Below, piece by piece: positions 63,377 through 64,000 of a DNA stretch of 64,000 nucleotides. A model generated the notes under the pieces. It ran no database searches, was not told where the DNA came from, and saw only the letters and a program-made list of their open reading frames with translations. Each line of letters starts with the position of its first letter. Within the stretch, counting starts at the first letter, position 1. This DNA is from Pelagibacterium lentulum (GTDB taxonomy: Bacteria; Pseudomonadota; Alphaproteobacteria; Rhizobiales; Devosiaceae), in assembly GCF_003992625.1 (NCBI RefSeq), contig NZ_RZMW01000048.1, positions 1-64,000 of the forward strand, in the 5' to 3' direction. The position numbers were made by a program, and so were the translations under genes.

Positions 63377-64000
63377 ATGAAGTTCACGCTGAAGGACTAT
63401 CAGGAAGAGGCCGTTCGGGAGGTCCTGGTAAACCTCAAGAAGGCATCTCGGCGCTGGCACGAGGATGGCGACAAGCATGCCTTCTCCTTAACCGCGACTA
63501 CAGGCGCGGGCAAAACGGTTATGGCGGCCGCGGTTTTCGAAGCGTTGTTCCATGGCGACGACAACTACGACATCGAGCCCGACCCAGGCGCAGTGGTGAT
63601 TTGGTTCAGTGACGATCCGTCTCTGAACGAACAGTCGCGGTTCCGCCTGCTCGAAGCATCGGACCGGCTATCAATCTCGGACCTTGTGGTGGTGCAAAAC
63701 ACCTTCCAGCGCGAAGCTCTTGAGCCGGGAAAGGTCTATTTCCTCAACACCCAAAAGCTAGGTAAGTCGAGCCTTTTGGTGCGTGGCCACGATCCCGACG
63801 ATGAGGGGATTGAGAAGGATGGACAGATTCGGTTGATGCCCGACAGCCGGTCTTTCACCATTTGGGACACGATCCAAAATACCATCGATGACCCTGCATT
63901 GACACTCTACCTGGTTCTCGATGAGGCACATCGCGGGATGCGTGCGGCGACGGGTGCCGGCGAGAAGTCCACCATAGTTAAGCGGCTAATCAATGGCCGT
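63377..64000 (+). CDS. Type III-like restriction helicase subunit (Res), cut by window end
   Basis: The first 208 codons are present. MKFTLKDYQEEAVREVLVNL is the Q-tip-like region, Walker A is TATTGAGKTVMAA (residues 40-52), and motif II is LVLDEAHRG near residue 180. This is a DEAD/DEAH superfamily 2 helicase as in Res proteins; the nuclease domain would lie beyond the window. It is probably cotranscribed with the methyltransferase. The protein is open at base 64000, so it is partial only because of the window edge. Confidence 0.88.
   Translation, partial: MKFTLKDYQEEAVREVLVNLKKASRRWHEDGDKHAFSLTATTGAGKTVMAAAVFEALFHGDDNYDIEPDPGAVVIWFSDDPSLNEQSRFRLLEASDRLSISDLVVVQNTFQREALEPGKVYFLNTQKLGKSSLLVRGHDPDDEGIEKDGQIRLMPDSRSFTIWDTIQNTIDDPALTLYLVLDEAHRGMRAATGAGEKSTIVKRLINGR

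Overview
The window reads as alphaproteobacterial DNA. It is moderately GC-rich, with compact overlapping operons, FrcABC/Dpp-type transporters and a trb/RepA/DUF736/DUF2840 conjugation backbone typical of Hyphomicrobiales (for example Devosia, Pelagibacterium or rhizobial relatives). The genus is an inference. No rRNA, tRNA or CRISPR array was seen.

Region 1 (1-22.6 kb) looks like chromosome or accessory DNA. A complete IS21-family element (1-2499) has cut a HpaB-like monooxygenase gene after 11 codons, leaving its MarR regulator and flavin reductase. Next come an AbiE-type toxin-antitoxin pair (4.0-5.7 kb) and a catabolic/uptake block (6.1-18.5 kb). That block holds an alpha/beta hydrolase, a three-gene sugar ABC importer, a ROK repressor, a Dpp-type importer with a fused permease-ATPase, and a LysR regulator. 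The same inverted repeat (AAGTTC/TAGTTC, N6, GAACTT/GAACTA) covers the -10 region of both importer promoters, so the ROK protein probably controls both. A HipBA-like pair and a large exported alpha/beta hydrolase follow.

Region 2 (22.85-60.6 kb) is an integrative conjugative element of the Tn4371/ICEMlSym type. It carries the mating-pore genes trbB-C-D-E-J-K-L-F-G-I plus DUF2274, copG, traG, a relaxase, a transglycosylase, DUF736, traF, DUF2840, an iteron-bearing repA and an AlpA-like excisionase. Its control deck resembles the quorum-sensing cascade of Mesorhizobium ICEMlSymR7A. An FseA-like activator is split by a +1 frameshift at CCC-C. Two QseM-like DUF2285 antiactivators lie divergent from QseC-like XRE regulators, and a third XRE gene follows. 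Each XRE gene has its own perfect, mutually unrelated dyad upstream. No parA, integrase, luxI or luxR was found inside the window.

An 11-kb defence island (32.5-43.2 kb) sits between copG and trbB, splitting what is normally one conjugation operon. It has three modules: a QxK nuclease-like protein with an SF1 helicase; an OLD-type ATPase-TOPRIM nuclease with an Mrr-nuclease/STAND-like NTPase; and a Septu-like ATPase with an HNH nuclease. Two mutually exclusive RNA hairpins sit at the trbB start, where the island meets the trb operon.

Region 3 (54.7-64 kb) carries a YhaN/YhaO (SbcCD-like) pair, an ArdC-like antirestriction protein, and a type III-like restriction-modification locus whose Res gene runs off the window.
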